A DNA stretch of 64,000 nt from Zea mays. Lineage: Eukaryota > Streptophyta > Magnoliopsida > Poales > Poaceae. A program made the position numbers and the translations under genes. The notes beneath the pieces were generated by a model, which saw nothing but the letters and a program-made list of their open reading frames with translations, searched no databases and was not told the origin of the DNA. Each line of letters begins with the position of its first letter. Position 1 is the first letter of the stretch. Positions 46,611-57,988 of the stretch are shown here, piece after piece. The DNA lies in contig NC_050098.1 of assembly GCF_902167145.1 (NCBI RefSeq), positions 37,504,501 to 37,568,500 of the forward strand, in the 5' to 3' direction.

Positions 46611-47660
46611 CAAATATCCTACCTTAATAGCAATCTTTTTCATTCAGTTTTATTTTTTGTAATAAAGGACATTGTTTAGGTTTCATGTAATTAGTTTCGT
46701 TGATTCCTACAAGAAAAATATGTTTTCTTCACAGGTTTGTGATAATAAAAAGGACCTTCGGACTATCGAAAATCCTTCGAAGCAACAAAAAGTCGTTCTA
46801 AGGAACGCAGAGTAAGTCTGACGAAGTCACAAAAAGTCGTTCCGAAGGGAGCGCAGTGTAAGTTTTCTGCTCCAAAGTCGTTCCAAAAGGAATGCAGAGC
46901 ATACAGCGAAAAGTCAACGCTGATACCGCCTAAGTAAAAGGCGAAGAAGCTCCAAAGACGTTCCTAAGGGAATGCAGAGCTTATACCGCCTAAGTAAAAG
47001 GCGAAGAAGCTCCAAAGACGTTCCTAAGGGAATGCAGAGCTTATACCGCCTAAGTAAAAGGCGAAGAAGTTCCAAAGACGTTCCTAAGGGGATGCAGAAC
47101 TTACAGCGAAAAATAAACGCTGATTCCGCTGAAGTAAAAGGCGAAGAAGCTCCTAAGGGAGGCTTATAATGAAAAAGTCAGTATTGATACAAAAGATTGT
47201 GCCCCATTGCAGGAATGTGCGTATCTTCGGCACAAAATATCATTTTGCATAACATAACATCATCACATCATTTTGCATAGCATAATCATCATACATCATG
47301 CTGCATGTGGCACAAGAAGGGGGCATGTTATCGATCTTCGGAAAATGCTTTGAAAAAGGGCAAATCATGCCAAGTTACAGGGAGAAACAATATTGATTTT
47401 CGAGGTATAGCTTCGGAGATTATTTTTACGAAGCTTGGATATTTCTTATCAGAACACTATGGATATTGTCGTGATAAATGATAAATTCTTCTTCACGAAG
47501 CATGAAAAGAAGGGAAGGTGTTTTTTCGTCGAAGACTCAAAAATGGTACGTGTTTAAAGTTTCATGCATCGTAAAGAATTGAATCATAAAACAAGTATAT
47601 TACATACAGGATTACAAAATATTACACAAATCATATATCAAATGTTTTTTGCAATAGCAC
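46611..47660 (+). other. E7 non-coding region after gag
   Basis: No pol remnant. It contains repeated words aagtcgttc...gcagag and three 60-base tandem repeats (46921-47100), then AT-rich DNA up to the 3' end of the antisense gene. A short frame of 65 codons here is just the repeat being read through. Confidence 0.75.
46921..47100. repeat. Three 60-bp tandem repeats in E7
   Basis: Units begin at 46921, 46981 and 47041, period exactly 60, sharing taccgcctaagtaaaaggcg and caaagacgttcctaagg. They are almost identical. Confidence 0.93.
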
Positions 47661-50215
47661 TTAGTCTTCCCTAAGTACTATCTCTGCAGCTTCGTTCAGC
47701 AGTCGATCGACAACCTGATCCATGATAGCTTCGGCCATCTTTTTAATTTCGTCGTCATCTTTAGGCTGAGGGCCCGAAGATGCTTTAGTAGGATCTGAGT
47801 GAGGACGGGATACTATTACATCATTATTACAGATCGCGAACGAACTATAAAATTAAAAGTTATAATGCAATGAAAACTATTCGTTAGTACCTATTTGCCC
47901 TTCGGGCTCTGCGTTTTTCTCAGCAGCCTCGGCTACTTTTCTAGCCTCATGAATCCCTTTCTCGCTTTTCTGAATGATTTCTTGGGCCATTTCTCTACCA
48001 CCGTTGTCCCAGATGTCGGTGAAAAATTTTCCCCCAACCGCGCTAGCTTCGGCTGAAGGATCTTTTATATCTTCAGTGGACAAGGTGGCTTCGGACTGCG
48101 ATAAAATCTTTACATGTTCACATCCTTTCCCCTCCAAAATAGTGGCAATCCCTCTGGCACCAGAAAAAGCGCAGATGTCTCCGCGACTATTTAAAATTTC
48201 TTCAAAGGCCTCCGCCTCATGATTGATCCATTCCAGGGGACCTTCGGGGTTACCTCTTATAAAGTTTTCTTCTTGCGAAAATGCGCCAACGCTGGCGAAG
48301 CTAGTTTTTATTTTCTTGACACACTCTATAGATTTGTCGAAGCATTTCTTCTTGGCTGACCGAAGCTCTTTAACAGTTTCTTCTAAATGATTTGCCCATT
48401 GGTCGCTGAGTTCTCGCCTTGTTTCTTCAAGTATGCATTCCTCTTTAGCTCTGGCTAATTGTTTACGAAGGTTTTCAATTTCACACTTCTGAGCTTCGGC
48501 CTGACCTTTGAAAATAGCTTCGTCTTCTTTTATTTTATTTATTAAGGAATGCAATATTTTGTCTTTTTCGAGACCTTCGTTCCTCAGTTCAATTACTTCG
48601 GAACGAAGGTTGCTCAGGGCTATAGTACATCCTTCGTCCTCAGCATCTTTCTGTGCTCTGAGGGCATTGCTGAGTATCAGGCCCTGCAGACAGGAATATG
48701 TCTGTGTTAATAGTTTTAAACAAACGAAAAATCTTGAACTCAACAAAAATATAAGAATTCCATTTGTCGCACCTTTAAACTGTTGTAAGCTAGGCTGTCA
48801 GCCAGATCGTTCTTTGACAGCACCGAAAGTCCGTCTTCTAAAGTTGGAAATCCGAAGCTTCTGCTCATCTCCCGACAGACAGAAATTTCCTTGCTGTCGG
48901 GGAGGCAATACAAGAAATCTTCTTCTCCACTGCCATTAAATATCAACGCCCCCTTTGGATATTTCAACTTTTGGGCATAGTGTTGAGCCTCTTGTTCTTC
49001 TTTTTCTGTTAATTTTTTCCCCGAAGCATGACGAAAAATATAATCACGAATTTTGGATGCTTCGGGGGTAACAACACCAGTTCCTTCAGCAAAAGTTGGC
49101 TTTGTTATTTTTTCTGCCTCACTTTCCAAGGTTTTTGCCTTTGAGGGCTCTGAGGGCCCAGCTTCGGCTTCAGTATCTTGCTCTGGAGCTTTAGAACCCG
49201 AAGCTTCGACTGTTGTTTCAGGAGTGACGGCAGCCTTCTTCGGAGGGGTGCTTGAAGATTTGATCGTTTCCAGCACATCTAGCACATTAGCCATTCTCCT
49301 TCTTTTCGGAGTCACTGCTGGCACTTTTTGATTACTTACTGTTTCAATGTTTGCCACAGGACTCAAAACTTCTGATGTTTTGGAGTCCTCGGTTGCTTCC
49401 TTTACCTCTTCCATTTTTTCTGTGAATGGCGCTTCGGCCTTCTCTTTCGTTTCTGGTAACAAAATTTTTGATTGCTCCAATTTTGTCTTCGTTGGTATTT
49501 CGGCTGTTTCTGTGACTTCTGGCAGCAAAGTTGGCTCGGCTGGTTTTTCAGCTTCGGTGGCCGAAGAAGTCTCTCTGGTAAACTCAGGCACCGAAGCTGG
49601 TTCAATATAACGCGGTCGATAAGTAAGAACCTTTATCTTCTTCCTTTTCGGTTCTGGCTCGCTAGGAGCAGCTGCAGTTTCTTCTTTTGCAGAGGTTGTA
49701 TTTTTTCTCTTCTGCCTTCGAATGGGGTAGCAATAGTCAGGGTAGACAAACCCGATGGCATCAAATACCCGATTCAGCCTTTTCTTTTTTCGGCCTCCGA
49801 AGGCTGCTGACATTGCAGTATCTTCGGCCTTCGAGTATGTCCCAAGCAGCTCATCACTTAAATTGTCAATGCTTTTCAACCACTCATCGTCTGGCTCAAT
49901 AAATTTATCTTCAAATTTAAAAGTGTACTTAAACCTGACAAGTCCACCTTCGTCGGCCTCTTTAACGGTTTCTTGTGGCATTTCCCATTTCTCCGCAAGC
50001 GGCCACACCCTGAAGGCAATATGCTCTTGTACTAAGTCCCTTGTTCCTATAAAAGAGCAGACAACGCCGAAGGCTCTTTGGCACTCTTCGGCGGCTTCGT
50101 TCATTTCAACCTTCGGCCTCCGAAGGCCGAAGCTTTGCCAAATAGGACGCATAATTATACCTTTGATGTCTTCTCGTGCTGATAAGTCATTCTTCACATA
50201 AAACCATTCTGTCAT
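47661..50215 (-). CDS. E7 antisense gene, three predicted exons, 795 aa
   Basis: Opposite to gag. Exon 1 50215-48773, intron 48684-48772 (AAG|GTGCG...CTGCAG|GG), exon 2 48683-47891, intron 47813-47890 (ATAG|GTACTA...AATAG|TATCC), exon 3 47812-47661 ending TAA. Exon lengths 1443, 793 and 152 sum to 796 codons with one frame throughout (phases 0 and 1). Protein: N-terminal WFYVKNDL...VEMNEAAEECQRAFG region resembling the plant 'putative gypsy-type transposon' family; basic KKKRLNRV and RRQKRKN; a long acidic, Pro/Thr/Glu-rich middle; a coiled-coil second exon; acidic C-terminus DRLLNEAAEIVLRED. In-frame codons without ATG extend 34 codons upstream of 50215, so a further 5' exon is likely. Grande elements are known to carry an antisense gene here (called gene23, recalled). 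Function unknown. Confidence 0.75.
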
Positions 50216-50426
50216 CCAATCCCCGGGCCATCTCTTCCGAAAGGTTGGTACGGGACAGCTTGCCCCGGACCGAGAGACGAAGCTGTAGCAGCCAAAGTTG
50301 TTATGGTACTGTTCTTGTCATTGAATGTTGCTATTCTAGCAAAGGGAAGGTGTTTTTTCGGACCTTCGGCATAAAGCCTTCGTTCATATCGCAATCTGAA
50401 TTTATTATTTCAAACAAATTAATATT

Positions 50427-50438
50427 GCGAGGGGCTAC
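50427..50438 (+). other. E7 polypurine tract
   Basis: GCGAGGGGCTAC directly before the 3' LTR start TGTTGGGG at 50439. Confidence 0.8.
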
Positions 50439-51092
50439 TGTTGGGGGCCTTCGGCTTCCGAAGGTCCTCAAAAACATGATTTAACAGTGTTTCTAGAGTG
50501 AAATGTGTGAACAGGTACCTTCGGACTTATATCAAAGAGGGAGAACCTCAAAAGATACGAAGGTTGGCAGTGCCGAAGCTGTGAAGCAGGAAAGCTTCGG
50601 CATGTTCGCAGAAAAGGGAACCGACTTAAAGATGAAAAGGCCATTTAGACCTCGATAGATTGCTATGGAATTATCACCAAATGTAAAGGGCATGTATGTA
50701 ATTTTGTATGGGTTGTATCCCGCGTCTATAAATAGATGAACAGTACTCCCGTACTGTTCACGCTGACTTGGCATTTGCTTTTGCGTCACGCTTGTACTTT
50801 TTATCTTCTCTCAGGACCGAAGGTACATTTGTAATTTGAAATCATTTCTATTTTTCCATGTTAATAAAATAGAAATGATTCTATGATGATGCTTATATTA
50901 TATTTCATGCTTTATATGAATCCTTCGTCATTACTTGTTATGTTTACGAAGGTATGTCTCTTATGACCTTCGTCCGAAACTCATTATTTCCCGAAGGGAC
51001 ATAATGCTTCGAAGGACGAAGGACTTTAACACTTAACACTTTTTATGTTGCCTTGTTCTTAACTCTTAGCATTTGAGAACAAGTCGCCAACA
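50439..51092 (+). repeat. E7 3' LTR
   Basis: 654 bp, apparently identical to 44585-45238. Confidence 0.95.
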
Positions 51093-51097
51093 CGGCC
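51093..51097. other. E7 target site duplication, right
   Basis: CGGCC, matching 44580-44584. Confidence 0.93.
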
Positions 51098-52649
51098 CCA
51101 AGAGAGCGCATGTCCCATCCTCGTCCCCGCGCGGCCAACCCTCTCTAAGAGGGCCCTGGTCCTTCCTTTTATAGGCGTAAGGAGAGGATCCAGGTGTACA
51201 ATGGGGGTGTAGCGGAGTGCTACGTGTCTAGCGGGGGAGAGCTAGTGCCCTAAGTACATGCCGATGTGGCAGCCGGAGAGATCTTGGCACCCAGCTGGTG
51301 TGATATCGTGGCCGTCGGAGGAACAACGGAGCCTGGCGGAGGGACAGCTGTCGGAGCGGTTGAGTCCTTGCTGACGTCCTCCTGCTTCCGTAAGAGAGCT
51401 GAGAGCCGCCGTCGTCACAGAGCTTGCGGGGCGCCATCATTGCCTATCTGGCGGAGCTAGCCAGATGGGACACCGGTCTTGTTCTCTGCGGCCCGAGTCG
51501 GCTCGGGGTAGGGTGATGATGGCGCTTCCTGTTGACGTGGCTGGCCTGCGCCCTAGGTTGGGCGACGTGGAGGCTCCTCTGAAGCCGAGGTCGAGTCTGT
51601 CTTCCATGGCCGAGGCCGAGTCCGAGCCCCTAGGTTGGGCGAGGCGGAGGTCGTTCGGCAGAGGCCAGGGCGGAGTCCGAGCCCTGGGGTCGGGCGAAGC
51701 GGAGTTCGTCGTCTTCTGGGGCTGAGCCCGAGTCCGAGCCCTGGGTCGGGCGGAGCAGAGTTCGTCGTCTTCTAGGGCTGAGCCCGAGTCCGAGCCCTGG
51801 GTCGGGCGGAGCGGAGTTCGCCGTCTTCCGGGACTTAGCCCGAGTCCGAGCCCTAGGTCGGGCGGAGCGGAGTTCGTCGTCTTCCGGGGCTTAGCCCGAG
51901 TCCGAGCCCTGGGTCGGGCGGAGCGGAGTTCACCGTCTTCCGGGGCTTAGCCCGAGTCCGAGCCCTGGGTCGGGCAGAGCGGAGTTCGTCGTCTTCCGGG
52001 ACTTAGCCCGAGTCCGAGCCCTGGGTCGGGCGGAGCGGAGTTCGCCGTCTTCCGGGACTTAGCCCGAGTCCGAGCCCTGGGTCGGGCGGAGCGGAGTTCG
52101 CCGTCTTCCGGGACCTAGCCCGAGTCCGAGCCCTGGGTCGGGCAGAGCGGAGCTTCCTGTGGTGCCTTTGGAAGGGCCTGACTGCCTGTCAGTCTCACTC
52201 TGTCAAGTGGCACTGCAGTCGGAGTGGCGCAGGCGGCGCTGTCCTTTTGTCAGGCCGGTCAGTGGAGCGGCGAAGTGACGGCGGTCACTTCGGCTCTGCC
52301 GGGGGGCGTGAGTCAGGATAAAGGCGTCAGGCCACCTTTGCGTTAAATGCTCCTGCGATTCGGTCGGTCGGTGCGGCGATTTAGTCAGGGTTGCTTCTTA
52401 GCGAAGGCAGGGCCTCGGGCGAGCCGGAGATGTGTCCGCCATTGGAGGGGGGCCTCGGGCGAGACGGAAATCCTCCGGGGTCGGCTGCCCTTGTCCGAGG
52501 CTAGGCTCGGGCGAGGCATGATCGAGTCGCTCGAATGGACTGATCCCTGACTTAATCGCACCCATCAGGCCTTTGCAGCTTTGTGCTGATGGGGGTTACC
52601 AGCTGAGAATTAGGAGTCTTGAGGGTACCCCTAAATATGGTCCCCGACA
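51098..52649 (-). repeat. E6 3' LTR, right part
   Basis: Resumes the LTR broken at 44584 and ends ccccgaca at 52649, next to the PPT. With the left part it totals 1,785 bp. It has the TATA box at 51165-51175 and eight units of the 56-bp minisatellite (about 51695-52155). Confidence 0.88.
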
Positions 52650-52664
52650 GTAGCCCCCGAGCCT
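52650..52664 (-). other. E6 polypurine tract
   Basis: Minus-strand GGCTCGGGGGCTAC followed by the LTR start TGTCGGGG. This site is deleted in E5. Confidence 0.85.
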
Positions 52665-55600
52665 CGAAGGGAGTGTTAGCACTCGCTTGGAGGCTTTCGT
52701 CGCAATTTTTTGCAAGGGGACCAGCCTTTCTCGGTTGCATTTTGTTCCGGTGGGTGCGCGAGCGCACCCGCCGGTGTGTAGCCCCCGAGGCCTCGGAGGA
52801 GTGGTTTCACTCCTTCGAGGTCTTAATGCCTTGCGTAATGCTTCGGCTGGTCTGGTTGTTCCCTCATGCGAACTGGCCGTAGTCCGGGTGTACGGTCGGG
52901 GCCCAAGTTCTCGGGCTGGTATGTTGACGCTGTCAACGGTTCGGCCAGAGCCGAGTTTGCGAGAGCAGCCCCCGAGCCTCCGCACAGGGCGAGAGGATGA
53001 TCAGGGACAGACTCGGCTTTTTTACATACGCCCCTGCGTCGCCTTTCCGCAAGGAGGAGGGGGGAAAGCGCCATGTTACCCTCGATGGGCGCCGAACATG
53101 GTGTCTCCGGTGAGCTGCAAGCGGGTAATCCGAGTGGACGTCCGTGCCCCGTTCGTTAGGGGTCGGCTAGGGGCCCAGAGGCACGCCCAAAAGTACCTGC
53201 GGGTGATCTGCCGGACCCGGTCCCCTGGCGACGGGGTCCGAGGGCTCGATGCCTCCCTCCGATGGGATTCCGTTACAAGATCGCTCTCGCTGGTCTCGGA
53301 AATGTCCTAGGGTACCTCGGGAGCGCAGCCCGAGCCTTGGTTATGTATCGAACGTACCCCTGGTCATCCCTCGCTCGGCGTCTGAGGCGGCTGTGAACCC
53401 TTCGGTGGCTAGCCTTCGAACCCCTGATCAGTAATGGGCGCGGAGCCCGAGTAGCCTGAGGCGGCCGTGGAACCCTTCGGGGGGCCGGCCTTTGAACCTC
53501 TGACCAGTAGTGGGTGTAGGGCCCACGCGATCTGAGGCGGCTGTTGAACCCCTCGGGGGGCCAGCCTTCGAACCTCTGATCAGTAGGGAGGCTCGGAGCC
53601 CGGTTCCTTCACGGGGAAGGATCCTTTTCGGGGTATCCCCCTTTCCCGGTCCCTGTTGCAAGAGAGAGAGAAAGAGGAAAAAAGGAAAAGGATACGAAAT
53701 CGAACGACGTGGCGTACCTTTTTTTGGCGCGGTTATTACGGCGAAGGCGAAGCGTCGCCCGCTTCTCCTGCCATAGGTGCCGCCTGTCCCGCCGCGGAGT
53801 TAATGCGACGGGGCGAGTGGTTGGCGGGGCGGCCGTCGCGCGTGCGCGAGCTGTTCGAGGAACAGATCACGGGCGCATTGTCTTCACGCCGTGAGAGGAG
53901 GTTCTCTTGCTGCCCCCGGATGGGACGTGAGCTTGGCTGACGACGTGACCACTGCTCCCGCCCGCCCGCCACCGTCATTACTGCCGGCCCACTTTCGGTC
54001 GCATTGACCGCCGCGCCAGGCTGGCGCTGCTGGGTCGCGCGCTGGGTCGCCTTGAGTCGCGGTATTGGTTCCACAATCGAGGAGGCGAGGTGGTGGCACG
54101 AGTGGCGGTGCAGTTGCTTGCATGAAGCATCCGGCGCGCCGGTTGCATGACGCGTGGGCCTGGGCCTCTAGGCTGGGCGCGTTGGGAGTCAGAGAAGCAC
54201 ATCCACTTGGCGCGGTTGCATGCCGCCTGCATGGCTGCCCGCCTCTTTCGCCCGTTGGTCTGGGCAGAAGTGGAGGGTCACTTGTAACCGCTGGGCGGTT
54301 GAGTGCACCACGCGCGGCGGTTTGGCTTCTTCTGCTCTGAGCCGGTTTGCATGACATGCGGGACCCAGCCCCCGCGCCGCAGGGGAGGGCCTTGGAACGT
54401 GTTGGAGAAGACTCAGCCCGTGACGGTTGAGGGCGCAAGTAGGGAGAGTTGCCTTTAAAAGGAGGGCGACCCTTTTCGGAAGGCGACCATGTCTTCTCGC
54501 TCCCTTATGCATCGCGTCTCTCCACCTTCCATGCCCCCGGATGGGGGATACCCGCCGTCTTTTCGCCTCATCGTTGGAGGAACGCAACTCCGTGGGAGTT
54601 GGTACCTTTCAGCCATCGTTCGGCTTCAAGGATTTTCATCATGCAGCCCGGCTGCACCCCTCCACCGGCGGTCACCCAAGATGGTGACCTCCAGCTTGAT
54701 GGTGGGGGAAAGCGAGCCGGGCTGCGGCCTCTGCCCCTCCCTCAGCCTCAAGGATTTTCATCACCAGGGCTGGGGAGGGGAGTGTGCCGAGTTGTGGTCG
54801 GCCCCTGCGTGGGCGGCGGCCCGCTCCTTCACTCAGTGATCGAAGGGAAGGGCGGTCGTCGTCCGTGGCGCCGGCAGCTGCACCGTGCCTGGCTCTCGGA
54901 CGCGAGTGGCTTCGGAGCCGCTCGCGGCGCCGGCGTCTGCCACGGCAGCTGGAAGAAGTTCTTCCGCTGGCGAGATAGCCAAGGCCGGCCACGGACCGAC
55001 CTCCAACTCTACGGCCTTCTGCCCGTCCTTGCCTTACGAGTTTGGGCATGGGCGGGGGCCTCCTGGCAGCAGCACCCGCCCTGAGGTCAGTGCTGCCGCT
55101 GTTCGGCCCCCCGGAGCAGAAGTCGTCGTCGTCGCTGCTGCTGGAGCAGGTGACGGCGCGCCGTTCGTCGGTCTTCTGTTGCTCCGCAGGCCCACCCTAT
55201 CGAGTGGGGTTGTTCGTACCTACGGAGGGGGAACCGGAGTTCCGTTTGTAATGGCACTTTGAATGCCAGTGTTTTTGTTCATTATGGCTGTCGAGGCCTG
55301 AACATGTATGTAATTTTGGCACGGAGCCGTGTTTTTTCCTCATTTTCGAGCACTAAGACTCGCCTGTTGATTATCTGAACCGCTTCACCAAGCATGAGTC
55401 GCCCCGTGTCAAGGTGACGAGTGAGGTATCCGTATCCCGGAGGCGTAGGAGTCCCTCGGCTCGGTCGGCCTTGTTGTCTGAGGCTCCTCTAGCTTAGTTA
55501 AAGGGACCCCTTGGCCGCTCTTCGACGAGCCGAGGCTAGGGGTAGCGATATCAGCATGAACAGAGGCGGAGTTGGCTCGAAAATGAAAACCTGGTTGGTC

Positions 55601-56577
55601 GGAGCCTAGCCGGGTTGTCCGTTAGCGGGACCGACGCCGGAGTTGATCAGCCGAGGCCTCGGGTCGGGCTGGCGCCCTTGGAAGATGGTTGGCCGAGGCC
55701 TCAAAGGTGACCGGCCAAGCCGCCTGCTCGGGCCGGATTCCCGGAGAAGTCCCTGGCAGCGATGGCCCGGGCGTGGTGATGACGTCGTCCTTCGGAGTGG
55801 AGGTCTTCGGACCGCGTCGCCGTCCGAGGCTAGGTCGAACCTCGCCGAAGTTGTCGTGGATGCCGAGGGTGCTGCTGCCCCCTTCCAGCGTCAAGACCCA
55901 AGCCTGCAGGATCAGATTGTCTTGTAGCGTGTGCCTTCTGCGGCCGCCGAGGCCAGAACACACACCCTCGCTGCGTTGTAAAGCTGCGTCTCTTTTCCTC
56001 TTGTTTCGAGTATCTGGACTATTTTGTCGGTAACAGGGATGTTTGTGCGAGCAAGAGTTGCTTCTCGCGGAAGGTGATGAGTGAGGTATCTGTATCCCGG
56101 AGGCGTGGGAGTCCCTCGGCTCGGTCGGCCTTGCCGCTTACGCGTACTTTCACCCGTCCATGAGGCCCTGTCACCGACTCAGTCGAGAAGGCTCGAAGGA
56201 TCGCTTCGGCAGAAGAGCTTCCGAACGTGAAGACTTGTTCGGTCCGCGGAATCACTTTATCCGAACGCGAGTTACTTATCGCAGAAGGTGATGAGTGAGG
56301 TATCTGTATCCCGGAGGCGTAGGAGTCCCTCGGCTCGGTCAGCCTTGGTTGCTTACGTGTACTCCGTCGTTTTCAGGATCCACTTTTCGAAGTAGTCAGA
56401 AAGCACGAAAGACATTCTGGCAGAAGAGATCTTTTTTCGAGGAAAATTTCAACGCAGAGGGGGTTCCCCCCCTTTTAGCCCCCGAGGGAGGGTCGGGCTT
56501 TGCCGAGGCGAGGCCGACCCTTCCTTGATGACTAAACTTTGCGTGGGTGCGAGGTATATGAACAACTTGAAACCATC
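52665..56577 (-). other. E6 spacer between pol and 3' LTR
   Basis: Counterpart of the E5 spacer. It has three 64-76-base repeats (53392-53590), GAGGTATC[CT]GTATCCCG near 55421, 56084 and 56297, and a candidate antisense ORF at 54489-55262. Confidence 0.75.
54489..55262 (+). pseudogene. Candidate antisense ORF in E6 spacer, one in-frame stop
   Basis: The ATG at 54489 opens MSSRSLMHRV, then GGYPPSFRLIVGGTQLRGSW. The frame is open to a TGA at 54837-54839 and open again in the same frame to TAA at 55260-55262, ending GVPFVMAL: 258 codons in all. The E5 copy has the same start and end. Composition is Ala/Gly/Pro-rich and I recognise no domain. The TATA-like tttaaaagg at 54454 is close to the ATG. 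An intron could bypass the stop, but I could not identify one. Confidence 0.4.
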
Positions 56578-57745
56578 TTAAGGGTAGAAGCGACGTAGCT
56601 GTTGGATGTTCCAAGCGTTGCCGTAGACCTCGCCTTGACTGTTGGCCAGCTTGTATGTTCCGGGCTTCAGAACTTTGGCGATGACGAATGGCCCCTCCCA
56701 GGGGGGCGTGAGCTTGTGCCTCCCTCGGGCGTCTTGCCGCAGCCGAAGCACCAGGTCGCCCACCTGGAGGTCTCGGGGCCGGACCCCTCGGGCGTGGTAG
56801 CGTCGCAGGGACTGCTGGTACCGCGCCGAGTGTAGTAAGGCCTTGTCCCGAGCTTCTTCCAGCTGGTCCAGCGAGTCTTCTCGGCTAACTTGGTTGCTTT
56901 GATCGCTGTAGGCCCTCGTCCTCGGGGAGCCGTATTCCAGGTCAGTGGGCAAGACGGCCTCGGCCCCGTAGACCAGGAAGAACGGCGTGAAACCCGTGGC
57001 TCGGCTCGGCGTTGTCCTCAGGCTCCAGACCACCGAGGGGAGTTCCTTCATCCATCGCTTGCCGAACTTGTTGAGGTCGTTGTAAATCCGAGGCTTGAGC
57101 CCTTGTAGGATCATGCCGTTGGCACGCTCTACTTGCCCATTCGACATGGGATGAGCCACGGCGGCCCAGTCCACCCGGATGTGGTGATCCTCGCAGAAGT
57201 CCAAGAATTTTCTGCCGGTGAACTGGGTACCGTTGTCGGTGATGATGGAGTTTGGGACCCCGAAGCGATGGATGATGTTGGTGAAGAACGCCACCGCCTG
57301 CTCGGACCTGATGTTGTTCAGAGGTCGGACCTCGATCCACTTGGAGAATTTGTCGATGGCGACCAGCAGGTGCGTGTAGCCCCCGGGCGCCTTCTGCAAG
57401 GGACCGACGAGGTCCAGACCCCACACAGCAAAGGGCCAGGTGATGGGTATCGTCTGCAGAGCCTGAGCGGGCAGGTGGGTCTGCTTCGCATAGAATTGAC
57501 ACCCTTCGCAGGTGCGGACAATTCTAGTGGCGTCAGCCACCGCCGTTGGCCAGTAGAAGCCTTGCCGGAAAGCATTCCCGACAAGGGCTCGAGGCGCTGC
57601 GTGATGGCCGCAAGCCCCCGAGTGTATCTCTTGCAGGAGTTCCTGACCTTCGGCAATGGAGATGCATCGCTGGAGGATGCCCGAGGGGCTGCGGTGGTAG
57701 AGCTCCTTCTCATCGCCCAGCAAGACGAACGACTTGGCGCGTCGC
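56578..57745 (-). pseudogene. E6 integrase, intact frame but cut off by E8
   Basis: Open from 57723 to 56578 without a stop: zinc region from GACGHHAAPR to CEGCQF, catalytic D, D and E in WGLDLVG, ITDNGTQ and NGQVERA, C-terminus RRFYP. The upstream part of the polyprotein continues at 59003, in the same frame once E8 and one copy of the target duplication are discounted. Only the solo LTR separates it from RNase H. Confidence 0.87.
57741..57745. other. E8 target site duplication, left
   Basis: GTCGC, repeated at 58998-59002. Confidence 0.9.
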
Positions 57746-57988
57746 TGAAAGGGAAATGTGCCTTTGGGCCATTTCTAAGTATTTTGGTGATTAAGTGCCA
57801 ACACAAGTGCTTAAATGTGAATCTATGCCCATGGATTGACAAGTTGCAAATCACAAGTAAAGGTATGTTTCTAAGCCTTAGTACATTGGTTTTGTGTACT
57901 AATATATTTGTCTAAGTGTTAGAAACAGAGAGAAGAAGAAAAGGAGAATGTTGGCTGTGTACAGCCAACAGGCTGTTTCGGTCTGGGG

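Larger units (their letters stand above)
44585..51092 (+). mobile_element. E7: Grande-like Tat element lacking pol
   Basis: Complete 6,508-bp insertion: LTR 44585-45238, PBS, gag, tandem repeats, an antisense multi-exon gene, PPT, LTR 50439-51092, flanked by CGGCC duplications. The LTRs (654 bp each) look identical by eye, so this is the newest or among the newest insertions. The LTR and antisense gene match the Zea Grande family (recalled), whose full copies are about twice as long and encode pol. No RT, RNase H or integrase remnant is visible, so movement must have depended on another element. Confidence 0.9.

Noticed and set aside
46972..47169. 65-codon ORF with internal protein repeats
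   Set aside because: A read-through of the 60-base tandem repeats, whose length is a multiple of three.
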